Shown: piece after piece, positions 33,412 to 42,204 of the stretch
How the letters are laid out: each line of letters begins with the position of its first letter
Numbering within the stretch: the stretch's first letter is position 1
DNA from: Hymenobacter aranciens
Lineage (GTDB): Bacteria; Bacteroidota; Bacteroidia; Cytophagales; Hymenobacteraceae
Direction: 5' to 3'
Assembly: GCF_030580865.1 (NCBI RefSeq)
Contig: NZ_JAUQSY010000002.1
Location: forward strand, 434,001 to 498,000
Length of the DNA stretch: 64,000 bases
The notes under the pieces: model-generated
What the model saw: only the letters and a program-made list of their open reading frames with translations
What the model was told of the DNA's origin: nothing
The model's database searches: none
Position numbers and translations under genes: made by a program

Positions 33412-33903
33412 CTACTGCGCCACCGTCAGTCCCATCGGTGCCTTCAAATCGGCGCGGGCATACATGTTGAGGTAGAGCACGACGGGTGCTTTCTGCCCGC
33501 GCCAGGCTATGGTGTAGAGGTCGAGCTGGCCGTCGTTGTCGCCCAGGCCGCGGCGGGTTTTGAAGGGGCAGCAGCTGCCCCGGCGCTCGTAGGTAATGGG
33601 CTGGCCGTCGGGGCCGAGCAGGGCGTTGAGGTAGCGCTGCTGGTTGCGGGCACCGGCGGCGCGGCCCCCACCCACGCGCACCGGGTTGTCGGCCGAGTAG
33701 CCGTAGGTTTCGTCGCGGCTGGTTTCGGTGATGAGAAAAGGCAGGTTTTCGCTGTCGCCTTTCTCGTATAAGCCCTCCGAAACAGCTCCGCCACCGTACA
33801 CGGGGGGGCGCTTGGTGCGGGCGGTTTCGCAGCCGGCCAGGGTCAGCAAGCCCAGCAGCAGAAGCGCCGCTTTGTTTATTTCCAGTTTTTGATTGATGCG
33901 CAT
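33412..33903 (-). CDS. Conserved Bacteroidota lipoprotein of unknown function
   Basis: A 163-residue lipoprotein with lipobox LLTLAGCETA. The mature part has the pattern YGYSADNPVRVGGG, QQRYLNALLGPDGQPITYER, RGSCCPFKTRRGLGDNDGQLD and VVLYLNMYARADLKAPMGLT. I recognise this as a widespread Bacteroidota family that is sometimes mislabelled 2-dehydro-3-deoxyphosphooctonate aldolase; nothing in it supports that activity. The paired cysteines (SCCPF) are its most conserved-looking element. The ATG at 33903 starts the signal peptide. Confidence 0.85.
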   Translation of the reverse strand: MRINQKLEINKAALLLLGLLTLAGCETARTKRPPVYGGGAVSEGLYEKGDSENLPFLITETSRDETYGYSADNPVRVGGGRAAGARNQQRYLNALLGPDGQPITYERRGSCCPFKTRRGLGDNDGQLDLYTIAWRGQKAPVVLYLNMYARADLKAPMGLTVAQ

Positions 33904-33952
33904 ATCTTCCTTTTCGATGCCAACTGCGGTGCAAAGAACAATCACCGCCGCG

Positions 33953-34495
33953 ATGTTTCATAGCGTGGCGGTGGCCTGGCTGCTGGCCCTGCCGCTGCTG
34001 GCGCCGGCTCAGCCGGCCCTCACCCCCGACAGCCCCCTGCCCCGCCTGCTGGCCGAGCGCAAAGTCCTGACCAACCGCTACGCGGCGGCCCGCGCCCAGC
34101 GTAACAGTTTGTTCGGCAACAAGCCCTCCAAGAAAGATTTGCAGGAAGTGGTGGATGCCCTGCAAGGTATTGTCGATAAGGACCAGCAGATTGTGGACGC
34201 CCTGAACAAAACCACCGTGGCCGCCCAAACCGCCGCCCAGCACTACGGCACCACTGCCGCCCAGCTCCAAAACACCAGCCGCGACGACCGCAACCTCACC
34301 GCCCAGCGCCTGAACGAGGTCGAAAACGACCTCCAGAACGCCCAGCAGCGCGAGAAAAAGCAGTTGAGCCGCGTGCAGGAGCTGGAAGCCGAGCTCAACG
34401 AAGCCCAAAGCGGCCGCCTGTGGCGCGATGGGCTGCTGGCGGGCCTGGGACTGCTGTGCGCGGGGTTGTTTGTAGCCTGGCGGCGCCGGGCCTGA
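33953..34495 (+). CDS. Exported coiled-coil protein with C-terminal membrane anchor, hypothetical
   Basis: A 180-residue protein with a signal peptide (MFHSVAVAWLLALPLLAPAQ) and a long charged helical region that is probably a coiled coil (LNEVENDLQNAQQREKKQLS, then RVQELEAELNEA). It ends in a transmembrane helix with a basic tail (GLLAGLGLLCAGLFVAWRRR). The layout fits a periplasmic spacer anchored at its C-terminus. No family recognised. It is divergent from the neighbouring lipoprotein. Confidence 0.75.
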   Translation: MFHSVAVAWLLALPLLAPAQPALTPDSPLPRLLAERKVLTNRYAAARAQRNSLFGNKPSKKDLQEVVDALQGIVDKDQQIVDALNKTTVAAQTAAQHYGTTAAQLQNTSRDDRNLTAQRLNEVENDLQNAQQREKKQLSRVQELEAELNEAQSGRLWRDGLLAGLGLLCAGLFVAWRRRA

Positions 34496-34522
34496 CGTTC
34501 TTACCCCAAAAAGCTGTTGCTG

Positions 34523-35515
34523 ATGCCTTTCAATCCCAATACCTTTTTCGTTGACGAAGCCGGGCTGCCCTGGGGCCTGAGCCTGGACGAAGCCGCAGCC
34601 CAGCTCGCTGGCCGCGACTGGTGGGAGCCCTACGGTGGCTGGCCCAACCTGCGCGGCGCCTGCCGCTCGGTGTACGGCCTGCCCGCCACGGCCTGCAACC
34701 TGCGTGCCCCGGCCAGCCACAAGCCCATCCTGCAGGTGAGCTACGAGCTGGCGCCGCCGCCCAAGCACTCCGGGCCGCAGGCCGTAGCGCCCAACTACTG
34801 GGTGGAGCCGCTCACGCAGCTGCTGGGCCCGCCCGAGCACGTCCAGAAATACCCTGGCGCTAAGCACCCCGGCAGCGTCGGCTACACCGCCCGCTGGACC
34901 AGTGGCCCGCTGCAGGTGTCGCTGTCGGTGTTTGGTGGCATTCGGGAAGATGAGCCGGGCGGCCCGGCCGCCGCCGGCCTCTTCCTCGACTACCTCGACC
35001 TGGTGGCGCTGGCCGGGCCGTTTGTGGAGGCAGCCCGGGTGCAAAGCGCCGCCCTGGCTGCCGTGGCCGGGCAGGTAATGCAGCGCCAGACCTTTACCAC
35101 GCAACGCGAGCAATATCCGTTCTACCTGGACGACTACGACCGCAAAGCCCCAGCGCCGGATGCCGAAGTACGCTACCAGGCCGCGCGGGCCCTCTACCGC
35201 GAAGGCCTGTACGATACGCCCGCGCTGCTGGCCGACCAGCTCAGCGCGCAGCAGGTGCTGCTCTGGGCCGTGCCCGGGCAAGATACCTGGGCCGTTTCCC
35301 GCAAATGGGACACAGTGCTGCTGGCTCCTTCGGCCGCCCCCAGACTGGAGCTGGTGACGCTACGCCCCGCCCGGGGCAGCGGCAGCGTGATGCTTTACGT
35401 TAGCGACCTGAACCTCTCCGATGACTACGGCTCGCCCGTGCTGGCGGAGCTGGCCACGGCTATTGAGCGCGCTACCGGACTTACCATCAATCAATACGAA
35501 GACTACGACTGTTAA
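34523..35515 (+). CDS. Hypothetical protein
   Basis: A 330-residue soluble-looking protein of unknown function, starting MPFNPNTFFVDEAGLPWGLS. It is rich in Trp, Tyr and Pro, with no signal peptide or membrane segment. Recognisable blocks are RDWWEPYGGWPNLRGACRSV near the start and QREQYPFYLDDYDRKAP in the middle. The stop codon shares a base with an upstream in-frame ATG of rpiA, so the two genes are probably co-transcribed. No domain assignment is possible. Confidence 0.78.
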   Translation: MPFNPNTFFVDEAGLPWGLSLDEAAAQLAGRDWWEPYGGWPNLRGACRSVYGLPATACNLRAPASHKPILQVSYELAPPPKHSGPQAVAPNYWVEPLTQLLGPPEHVQKYPGAKHPGSVGYTARWTSGPLQVSLSVFGGIREDEPGGPAAAGLFLDYLDLVALAGPFVEAARVQSAALAAVAGQVMQRQTFTTQREQYPFYLDDYDRKAPAPDAEVRYQAARALYREGLYDTPALLADQLSAQQVLLWAVPGQDTWAVSRKWDTVLLAPSAAPRLELVTLRPARGSGSVMLYVSDLNLSDDYGSPVLAELATAIERATGLTINQYEDYDC

Positions 35516-35553
35516 TGTTAAATGGTATCGTCTTCATCGTTAGCCTAACAACC

Positions 35554-36300
35554 ATGTCAGCTTCCAGCAGCGCCAGCCTTCAGAACCAGGAAAAGCACCT
35601 TGCCGCCACTACCGCCCTGCGCTGGGTGCGCGATGGCATGACCCTGGGCCTGGGCAGCGGCAGCACCGCCGCGCTGTTTATCCGCGAGCTTGGCGAGCGG
35701 GTGCGGGCAGGTTTACGCATCCAAGCCACTGCTACTTCGCAAGCCAGCGAGGACCTGGCCCGTGAGGTCGGCATTCCGCTGCTGGAGCCCCGGCGCGGCC
35801 TGCGCTTCGACCTCACCGTGGATGGCGCCGACGAGCTGGATGCCCAATTGTGCCTCATCAAAGGCGGCGGCGGCGCCTTGCTGCGCGAAAAAGTATTGGC
35901 CACGGCCTCCGATTACCTGCTCATCGTGGCCGACTCTTCGAAAGCCGTGGCGCAGCTCGGCCACTTCCCGCTGCCGCTGGAAGTAGTGCCCTTTGCTCTG
36001 CCCTGGGTGCTGGATGCGGTGGCGGCGCTGGGCGGTGCGCCAGTGGTGCGGGCTGACAAGCAGAAAGCTGGCGAGTTAGCAAAGTCCGACCAGGGTAATT
36101 TACTGGTCGACTGCCATTTCGAAGTCATCACCACCCCCGTTGAGCTGGCCCGGCAACTGCAAAGTATTCCCGGCGTAGTAGAGCAGGGCTTGTTTCTGGG
36201 TCTGGCACGGGCGGCCGTGGTGGCGCAAGGCGGGCAGGCGTGGGTATGGCGCGCCGGGCTGGAACCAGCAGCGGCGGACAGCTTTGCAGCGCTGCCGTAA
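35554..36300 (+). CDS. rpiA: Ribose-5-phosphate isomerase A
   Basis: Interconverts ribose-5-phosphate and ribulose-5-phosphate. The 248-residue protein shows MTLGLGSGSTAALFIRELGE, ATSQASEDLAREVGIPLLE, FDLTVDGADELD, LIKGGGGALLREKVLA and NLLVDCHFEVITTPVEL, all diagnostic. The ATG at 35554 is chosen over one at 35515 because the family starts with a short tail before the helix QEKHLAATTALRWV. It faces pgl-zwf-gnd tail to tail, giving a compact pentose phosphate block. Confidence 0.96.
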   Translation: MSASSSASLQNQEKHLAATTALRWVRDGMTLGLGSGSTAALFIRELGERVRAGLRIQATATSQASEDLAREVGIPLLEPRRGLRFDLTVDGADELDAQLCLIKGGGGALLREKVLATASDYLLIVADSSKAVAQLGHFPLPLEVVPFALPWVLDAVAALGGAPVVRADKQKAGELAKSDQGNLLVDCHFEVITTPVELARQLQSIPGVVEQGLFLGLARAAVVAQGGQAWVWRAGLEPAAADSFAALP

Positions 36301-36442
36301 AACCTCACCCCCCGGCCCCCTCTCCCAAAAAGAGGGGGAGCCTGATGACAGAAAAGGCCACTGCACATGCAGCGGCCTTTTCCATTTTGAGCGCATAACC
36401 GGTGCCCCCTCTTTTTGGGAGAGGGGGTCAGGGGGTGAGGTT
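36301..36442. repeat. Nested inverted repeat between rpiA and pgl
   Basis: Outer arms 36301-36342 and 36401-36442 pair over 42 nt with four mismatches; they are C/G-rich with an AAAAA core. Inside is a second hairpin (36351-36359 with 36374-36382, GAAAAGGCC) that extends through CTGCA/TGCAG and acts as a terminator for both converging genes. The outer arm sequence resembles C-rich repeats seen in many Bacteroidota genomes. Confidence 0.85.
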
Positions 36443-37150
36443 AGCCGCCTCATCCAAAAACCACTGCGCCTCTCCGGTTACTAGCTGGGCCGGATGCTCC
36501 TGTGTATCTCGCGCACCGTGCAGCGCCGTTTGCACGGCAGCGGCTTTCCCCGCGCCATACACCAGGAAGGCCACCGCCCGCGCCTGGTTAATAAGCGGCG
36601 CGGTGAGCGTGATGCGGTGCACCTGCTTCTGCTCCAGAAACACGGCCTGGGCCTCGGCGGCCGTGGCGTGGAGCACCGAAGTGTGCGGAAACAGCGAGGC
36701 CGTGTGCGTATCGTCGCCCAAACCCAACAGAATCAAATCGAACTGCAAATCAGTCCCGAAGAATGCCCGCATAGCCGCCGTGTAAGCCTGCGCCGCCTCG
36801 GCGGGCGGCAGGGCGGTATCGACGGCAAAAACCTGCTGGGCCGGGATGTGCAAGGGCTCCAGCAGTGCCAGGCGGGCCATGCGGTAGTTGCTCTCGGGGT
36901 CGTCGAGCGGCACGTAGCGCTCGTCGCCGAAGAAGAAGAACGTGCGCGTCCAGTCAATCTTGTGGCGGTACTCGTCGGAGGCCAGCAACTCGTAAAGGCT
37001 TTTCGGCGAGCTGCCGCCCGACAGCGCCACCGCAAACCGGCCGCGGACGGCCTGGGCGGCGCTGGCCTGGGCCACGAAATAGTTGGCCAGGCCGCGCAGC
37101 ACCTGGTTGGCGGTGGCAAAAACGTGCAGGTGCGGGCTATTTTTTGGCAT
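36428..37150 (-). CDS. pgl: 6-phosphogluconolactonase
   Basis: Second step of the oxidative pentose phosphate pathway. The 240-residue protein carries FAVALSGGSSPKSLYELLAS, DWTRTFFFFGDERYVPLDDP, ESNYRMARLALLEPL, and FDLILLGLGDDTHTASLFP. The start at 37150 (MPKNSPHLHVFATANQVL) overlaps the end of zwf by 14 nt, indicating translational coupling. Its 3' end lies within the right arm of the inverted repeat at 36401-36442. Confidence 0.95.
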   Translation of the reverse strand: MPKNSPHLHVFATANQVLRGLANYFVAQASAAQAVRGRFAVALSGGSSPKSLYELLASDEYRHKIDWTRTFFFFGDERYVPLDDPESNYRMARLALLEPLHIPAQQVFAVDTALPPAEAAQAYTAAMRAFFGTDLQFDLILLGLGDDTHTASLFPHTSVLHATAAEAQAVFLEQKQVHRITLTAPLINQARAVAFLVYGAGKAAAVQTALHGARDTQEHPAQLVTGEAQWFLDEAANLTP

Positions 37151-38651
37151 GGAGCGGCAGGGTAAACCAGTGAAAGCCGTCGCGGGCAATGAGGGCTTCG
37201 GCCGATTCGGGGCCCCAGGAGTCGGCCGAGTAGTTGGGGAAATTCTGGCTGGTGCGGTTTTGCCAGGAGGTCAGGATGGGCATCACCAACTCCCAGGCGG
37301 CCTCCACCTGGTCGCCGCGCATGAAGAGCGTCTGGTCGCCGAGCATGGTGTCGAGCAGCAGGGTTTCGTAGGCTTCGGGCGCCTCCACGGTATAGGTACC
37401 TTCGTAGTCGAACACCATGTCTACGGTATTCAGCAGCATGTCCACGCCCGGGCGCTTGGCCTGCATCTGCAGGCGGATGCTTTCTTCGGGTTGAATACTA
37501 ATAACCAATCGGTTGTGGCGCAGGTTTTCGGTGGCCTCGCGGGGGAAGATGAAGTGCGGCGGCTCCTTGAACTGGATGGTAATGACCGAGGCCTTGCGGT
37601 GCAGGCGCTTGCCGGTGCGCAGGTAAAACGGCACGCCTTGCCAGCGCCAGTTATCCACGAAAAACTTGACCGCGGCGAAGGTTTCGGTATTCGACTGCGG
37701 GTTGGCGTTTTTCTCCTCGCGGTAGCCGGGCACTTCCTGGCCCTGCATCCAGCCGGGGGCATACTGCCCACGCACGGCCGACTCGCGCACGTCGTCGGGC
37801 GAGAAGCGGCGCATGGCGCGCAGCACATCCACCTTGCGGTTGCGCACCTCGTCGGCGGTGAAGTCGACGGGCGGCTCCATGGCCACCAGGCACAGCAGCT
37901 GCAGCAAGTGGTTCTGAATCATGTCGCGCAGGGCGCCGGAGGTGTCGTAGTACCCGGCCCGGTCGCCCACGCCGATGTCCTCGGTCACCGAAATCTGCAC
38001 GTGCTCGATGTAGTTGCGGTTCCAGAGCGGCTCCAGGATGGCGTTGGCGAAGCGGAAGGCCATGATGTTCTGCACGGTTTCCTTGCCCAGGTAGTGGTCG
38101 ATGCGGTAAATCTGGCGCTCCTCGAAGTGCTGGGCCAGCAGGCGGTTGAGCTCACGCGCCGTGTCGAGGTCGTGCCCAAAGGGCTTTTCGATGACGATGC
38201 GCGTGCGCTCGGGGTCGGTAGCCAGGTCGCTCTTGGCCAGGTTGGTGGCGATGACAGGAAAGAACTCGGGGGCCACGGCCAGGTAGTAGATGACGTTGGG
38301 CATCGTGCCCCACTCCTGCTCCAGCGCCTTGATGCGCTGCCCGAATTCCTTGTAGGAGGCCGCCGTCTTCACATCGGCCTGCTGGTAGTATACGTGCGGC
38401 GCGAAGCCGTCCCAGGTTTTGGCTTTCACCTTGCCGGTACGCGAAAACTCGTTGATGTCGCCCAACAGCCGCTCGCGGAAGGCATCATCGTTCAGCTCGC
38501 TACGGCCGGTACCGATGATGGCAAACTGCTCGGGCAGCCAGCCATCAAGGAAAAGATTGTAAAGCGCCGGAGCCAGCTTGCGCGAGTTGAGGTCGCCGGT
38601 GCCGCCGAAGATGACAAAGATGGTCGGCGGGACGTTTTTATTGGTGTTCAT
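37137..38651 (-). CDS. zwf: Glucose-6-phosphate 1-dehydrogenase
   Basis: Oxidises glucose-6-phosphate with NADP to start the oxidative pentose phosphate pathway. The 504-residue protein shows the nucleotide-binding FVIFGGTGDLNSRKLAPALY, the catalytic RIDHYLGKETVQN, FGHDLDTARELNRLL and NRLVISIQPEE. It lies between gnd and pgl, all on the minus strand, so the three probably form one operon that makes NADPH and ribulose-5-phosphate. Confidence 0.97.
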   Translation of the reverse strand: MNTNKNVPPTIFVIFGGTGDLNSRKLAPALYNLFLDGWLPEQFAIIGTGRSELNDDAFRERLLGDINEFSRTGKVKAKTWDGFAPHVYYQQADVKTAASYKEFGQRIKALEQEWGTMPNVIYYLAVAPEFFPVIATNLAKSDLATDPERTRIVIEKPFGHDLDTARELNRLLAQHFEERQIYRIDHYLGKETVQNIMAFRFANAILEPLWNRNYIEHVQISVTEDIGVGDRAGYYDTSGALRDMIQNHLLQLLCLVAMEPPVDFTADEVRNRKVDVLRAMRRFSPDDVRESAVRGQYAPGWMQGQEVPGYREEKNANPQSNTETFAAVKFFVDNWRWQGVPFYLRTGKRLHRKASVITIQFKEPPHFIFPREATENLRHNRLVISIQPEESIRLQMQAKRPGVDMLLNTVDMVFDYEGTYTVEAPEAYETLLLDTMLGDQTLFMRGDQVEAAWELVMPILTSWQNRTSQNFPNYSADSWGPESAEALIARDGFHWFTLPLHAKK

Positions 38652-38719
38652 GCCGGGAGTTGGCTGAGAAGGAATAGGATGACGTGCTTTTTACGACGTG
38701 TTTTTTTGACGTTCTGCTA

Positions 38720-40219
38720 TCAGCCATTCGGCGTCACCTCTTCCTTGCCTTTCTGCTCCTCGCCCACTTCCACGTCCTGCTTGTTCTCGGCGGGCTCGTG
38801 CTCGGGCACCCACTGCGTGTGGAATACGCCCTCCTTGCCAATGAGCTCGTAGGTGTGGGCGCCGAAGTAATCGCGCTGGGCCTGAATGAGGTTCGAGGGC
38901 AGGCGGGCGGTGCGGAAGCTGTCGAAGTAGCTCAGCGAGGCGGCGTAGGCGGGCACGGCGATGCCGGCCTGCACGGCCGCCGCCACCACGGCGCGGCTGC
39001 CGGGTACGGCTTCCTGCACCAGCTTCTGCACCTGAGCGTCGAGCAGCAGGTGGGCCAGGTCGGGGGTTTGCTGGTAGGCCTGGTAGATTTCGCTCAGAAA
39101 GGTAGAGCGGATGATGCAGCCGCCGCGCCAGATTTTGGCGATATCGGCCAGATTGAGCTCGTAGCCGAAGTCCTTAGAAGCTCGCTGCAACAGGTTCATG
39201 CCCTGGGCGTAGGTGATGACCATGTTGAAGTAGAACGCCTGCTCCAGCTGGCTCAGAAACTCCTCGCGCTGCACCGGCAGCAGGCCGGCGGCGGGGCCGT
39301 AGCGGTCGGCGAGCTGGCCGCGCAGGGCTTTGTACTTGGAGAGGTCGCGCAAGCTCACGGCGGTGTCGATGGTCGGCACGGGCGTTTCGAGGTCGAAAGC
39401 CACCTGCGAAGTCCACTTGCCGGTGCCCTTCGAGCGGGCCTCGTCCTTGATGTCGTCGAGCAGCTCGTGGCCGTTGTCGGGGGCTTTGAAGGCAAAAATA
39501 TCCTTCGTAATGTCGATGAGGAAGGACTGCAGGCGGCCGGCATTCCAGTCGGTAAAGACTTTTCCGATGGCCGCATTATCGAGCCCGAGGCCGGTTTTGA
39601 GCAGGCCGTAGGTTTCGGCGATGAGCTGCATGAGGCCGTACTCGATGCCGTTGTGCACCATCTTGACGAAGTGGCCGGCGGCGCCGGGGCCGATGTAGGT
39701 TACGCAGGCCTCGCCGCCCACTTTAGCGGCGATGGCCTCGAACATAGGCTGCACCACGCGGTAGGCGTCCTTGTCGCCACCGGGCATCATGCTGGGGCCG
39801 CGGCGGGCGCCTTCCTCGCCACCGCTCACGCCCATGCCGAAAAAGTGCAGGCCGTCGGTTTCCAGGGCCTTGTCGCGCCGCTCGGTGTCGGTGAAGTGCG
39901 AGTTGCCGCCATCGATGATGAGGTCGCCCTTGGTGAGCAGCGGCTTTAGCTCCTCGATGACGCTGTCCACGATTTTGCCGGCGGGCACCAGCAGCATCAC
40001 CGCGCGCGGCGTGCTCAGGCTGGCGATGAATTCCTTGATTTCGGAGAAGCCCTGCACGGGCTTGCCGGCGCCTTCTTCGCCCAGCAGGCGCACTTTGTCA
40101 GGGTCTTTGTCGTAGCCGGCCACGGCAAAGTGGTGGTCGGCCAGGTTGAGCAGCAGGTTGCGGCCCATGGTGCCAAGGCCAATCATGCCGAAGGAATGCG
40201 GGGGGCGGGGTTCACTCAT
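38720..40219 (-). CDS. gnd: 6-phosphogluconate dehydrogenase (decarboxylating)
   Basis: Third step of the oxidative pentose phosphate pathway. The 499-residue protein has GMIGLGTMGRNLLLNLADH, VMLLVPAGKIVDSVIEEL, DLIIDGGNSHFTDTERRD, FGMGVSGGEEGARRGPSMMP, FVKMVHNGIEYGLMQLIAE and GCIIRSTFL. The C-terminal tail (about 30 residues after GVFHTQW) is a charged extension. It is the first gene of the gnd-zwf-pgl group. A weak TACTTTTT box lies near 40270. Confidence 0.97.
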   Translation of the reverse strand: MSEPRPPHSFGMIGLGTMGRNLLLNLADHHFAVAGYDKDPDKVRLLGEEGAGKPVQGFSEIKEFIASLSTPRAVMLLVPAGKIVDSVIEELKPLLTKGDLIIDGGNSHFTDTERRDKALETDGLHFFGMGVSGGEEGARRGPSMMPGGDKDAYRVVQPMFEAIAAKVGGEACVTYIGPGAAGHFVKMVHNGIEYGLMQLIAETYGLLKTGLGLDNAAIGKVFTDWNAGRLQSFLIDITKDIFAFKAPDNGHELLDDIKDEARSKGTGKWTSQVAFDLETPVPTIDTAVSLRDLSKYKALRGQLADRYGPAAGLLPVQREEFLSQLEQAFYFNMVITYAQGMNLLQRASKDFGYELNLADIAKIWRGGCIIRSTFLSEIYQAYQQTPDLAHLLLDAQVQKLVQEAVPGSRAVVAAAVQAGIAVPAYAASLSYFDSFRTARLPSNLIQAQRDYFGAHTYELIGKEGVFHTQWVPEHEPAENKQDVEVGEEQKGKEEVTPNG

Positions 40220-40573
40220 TGCGCGAAAGAATTGCGGTTGTAACGGTGGAGAATGGAAGATTTCCGGGCTAAAAAGTAAGCAGCCGCCCGGAAGGTTTTG
40301 GACGGCGCAGACTACTTACCTCGGGCGGTTGGCTAGGTTTACTGAAACCCGACCGTTGGCGTTGTATGTGGTGCAGCTAAAAAGAGTGTCTGCACGAAGC
40401 TCCGAACCTCATTCTGCCCCACTAGCCCTTATCAGCTCAGCTTATCCTTATCAGCACAGCTTATTTCTTGTCCACCCAACCCAAGTTCCGAACACCACTG
40501 CACTGCCGTCGAAAATATAGCACTTACAACTAATTTCGTAAGGCTCACCTACGCGACTCACCTGCCGCCATCG
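40220..40573. other. Gene-free region upstream of gnd
   Basis: About 350 nt between gnd and the SDR gene. It contains the gnd leader and a possible TACTTTTT promoter box on the minus strand near 40270. An open plus-strand frame (40146-40520) lacks plausible protein character and overlaps gnd. I see no RNA gene or repeat here. Confidence 0.5.
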
Positions 40574-41320
40574 CTATTTCCGCACGATGGTAGTAGCCGC
40601 ACCCTGCGCCCCAGCCAGCACCAGCACCTCGGCAATGGTTACCCGCGCCGGCCGCGTCACCATAAATACGATGATTTCGGCCACGTCCTCGGCCCGCAAT
40701 GGCTCAAAGCCTTCATAGACCTTGGCCGCCCGCGCTGCATCCCCCTTGAAGCGCACCTGCGAAAACTCGGTTTCCACTGCCCCTGGGTTCACCTCGGCTA
40801 CCTTGATGCCCAGCGGCAGCAAATCGAGCCGCATGGTTTTGGTGAGCATTGCCACGGCGGCCTTCGAGGCGCAGTACACATTGCCATTGGCATACGCTTC
40901 GTGCCCGGCCACCGAGCCAACGTTGAGAATAAAACCGCGCTGCCGGGCCGTCATGCCCGGCAACAGGGCGTGCGTCACATTCAGCAAGCCACGCACGTTG
41001 GAATCCAGCATCTGGTCCCAGTCGGCCGGGTCACCGGCCTGAATAGGATTTAGCCCGTGCGCGCCGCCCGCATTATTTATTAGCACCTCAATGGCTTGAA
41101 ATTCGGCTGGCAGGTCCGTCACGGCCGCGTCCACCGCCGCCCGGTCGCGCACGTCAAAAACCAGAATATACACCGGCACGCCTGCCAGCTCAGCCGCCAG
41201 TGCTTCCAGCCGCTCACGCCGCCGCCCGGAAATGACGAGTTGAAACCCCGCTCCGGCCAGCGCCACCGCCGTAGCCCGCCCAATACCCGACGAGGCGCCA
41301 GTTACGAATGCAGTTTTCAT
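40574..41320 (-). CDS. Short-chain dehydrogenase/reductase (YdfG-like)
   Basis: A 248-residue NAD(P)-dependent oxidoreductase. The cofactor motif is VTGASSGIGRATAVAL and is followed by the NADP-favouring basic stretch ISGRRRERL. LINNAGG, and the catalytic Ser and YxxxK in NVGSVAGHEA and GNVYCASKAAV, are intact. NPGAVETEFSQVRFKGD and the C-terminal FMVTRPARVTIAEVLVLA match 3-hydroxy acid dehydrogenases of the YdfG group. The substrate is probably a small hydroxy acid such as serine or 3-hydroxypropionate, by analogy only. Confidence 0.92.
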   Translation of the reverse strand: MKTAFVTGASSGIGRATAVALAGAGFQLVISGRRRERLEALAAELAGVPVYILVFDVRDRAAVDAAVTDLPAEFQAIEVLINNAGGAHGLNPIQAGDPADWDQMLDSNVRGLLNVTHALLPGMTARQRGFILNVGSVAGHEAYANGNVYCASKAAVAMLTKTMRLDLLPLGIKVAEVNPGAVETEFSQVRFKGDAARAAKVYEGFEPLRAEDVAEIIVFMVTRPARVTIAEVLVLAGAQGAATTIVRK

Positions 41321-41405
41321 AAATTATGAGAATGAGGAATGAGGGATGAAGAATGAAGAATTCTTGATTGGGTCATTCTTCATCCCTCATTATTCATCCC
41401 TCATC
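41321..41405. repeat. Facing heptamer-repeat arms (inverted repeat)
   Basis: Left arm heptamers AATGAGG, AATGAGG, GATGAAG, AATGAAG (41331-41358); right arm CATTCTT, CATCCCT, CATTATT, CATCCCT (about 41374-41401). The core 41338-41356 pairs perfectly over 19 bp with 41373-41391. It fills the gap between the SDR start codon and the porT stop codon. Confidence 0.85.
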
Positions 41406-42204
41406 AATTCTGGATGTTGATATACAGCGTCACCGAGTTGGTCGTCAGCCCCTGCAGGCTGCGGCTAAACACGTCGTTCTGGGGCACCAGCACGTTGCGC
41501 AGGCCGTGCGAGAAGCGCAACTCGGGTGCGAACTTAAACAGCGGATAGAAGAAGTCGAACCCGAAACCATACTCAATGGCCAGGTCGCTGTCGGTCTGCC
41601 GCAGGATGTTGCGTTTGCCGTCGTCGCGGCGGTTGCCCACGGTCAGAATCGGGTTCAGCCCCGCAATCATGTACAGGCGCGTGTTGCGGCGGCGGTCCGA
41701 CTGATACTTCAGCATGAGCGGAAACTGGATGACCGTCGATACCACTTCCTGCGTCACGATGGAATCGGCATCGCGCGGGTAGCCGGCCAGCGGCTTAAAC
41801 TCGACCTGCCGCGACGAAAACGTGACGCCCGGCGCAAAGCGCAGGATGAACGGCGACTTGTAGTCGCCCAGCCGCACGTCGCCAATCACCCCCACGCCAA
41901 AGCTGGCGCTGGTGATGGAATTGGCCGAGACATTACGCTGCTGAATATAAAAATCCGACTGCTCAACAAAGTAGCGTGTGCCACTCAGCGCCACGTACAA
42001 CCCGGGGTGAAACCACCGGTCGTCGTAGGCGGGCAGGTTGTTCACCGTAATGCCCTTGATTTGGCCTTTGCGGTTGCGGTCGGGCTTGCGCTGGGCCACG
42101 GCGGCCGTGGGTAGCAGCAGCCCCAGCACGCCCAGCAACAGCGCTCCGCGCCTTAGTTGTGAGCGGTGTAGATGGAGCTGATGCCGAAAGTGAGTGGTTG
42201 CCAT
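41404..42204 (-). CDS. porT: T9SS outer-membrane protein PorT/SprT
   Basis: A 266-residue outer-membrane beta-barrel protein. PorT-type proteins are needed for type IX secretion. A long signal peptide (LRRGALLLGVLGLLLPTAAVAQ) is followed by the PorT pattern VNNLPAYDDRWFHPGLYVAL, then FGVGVIGDVRLGDY, RFAPGVTFSSRQVEF and FAPELRFSHGLRNVLV, ending with a C-terminal strand TNSVTLYINIQN. It overlaps the end of ubiE by 52 nt. The ubiE-porT pairing is recurrent in Bacteroidota. Start codon is the only ATG available. Confidence 0.88.
   Translation of the reverse strand: MATTHFRHQLHLHRSQLRRGALLLGVLGLLLPTAAVAQRKPDRNRKGQIKGITVNNLPAYDDRWFHPGLYVALSGTRYFVEQSDFYIQQRNVSANSITSASFGVGVIGDVRLGDYKSPFILRFAPGVTFSSRQVEFKPLAGYPRDADSIVTQEVVSTVIQFPLMLKYQSDRRRNTRLYMIAGLNPILTVGNRRDDGKRNILRQTDSDLAIEYGFGFDFFYPLFKFAPELRFSHGLRNVLVPQNDVFSRSLQGLTTNSVTLYINIQN

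Noticed and set aside
33412..33903. 2-dehydro-3-deoxyphosphooctonate aldolase
   Set aside because: This label circulates for the family, but the protein is a 163-residue lipoprotein without the aldolase barrel motifs.
33335..35281. A 648-codon open frame on the minus strand
   Set aside because: It lies opposite two genes with signal peptide, coiled coil and family-like character, and its translation is low-complexity without any domain; it results from the high GC content.
37083..38852. A 589-codon open frame on the plus strand opposite zwf
   Set aside because: zwf is unmistakable on the other strand; the plus-strand translation is rich in His/Val/Gly with no motif.
40146..40520. A 124-codon plus-strand frame in the gap before gnd
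   Set aside because: It overlaps the gnd start, has no promoter or recognisable protein features and a composition typical of non-coding frames.
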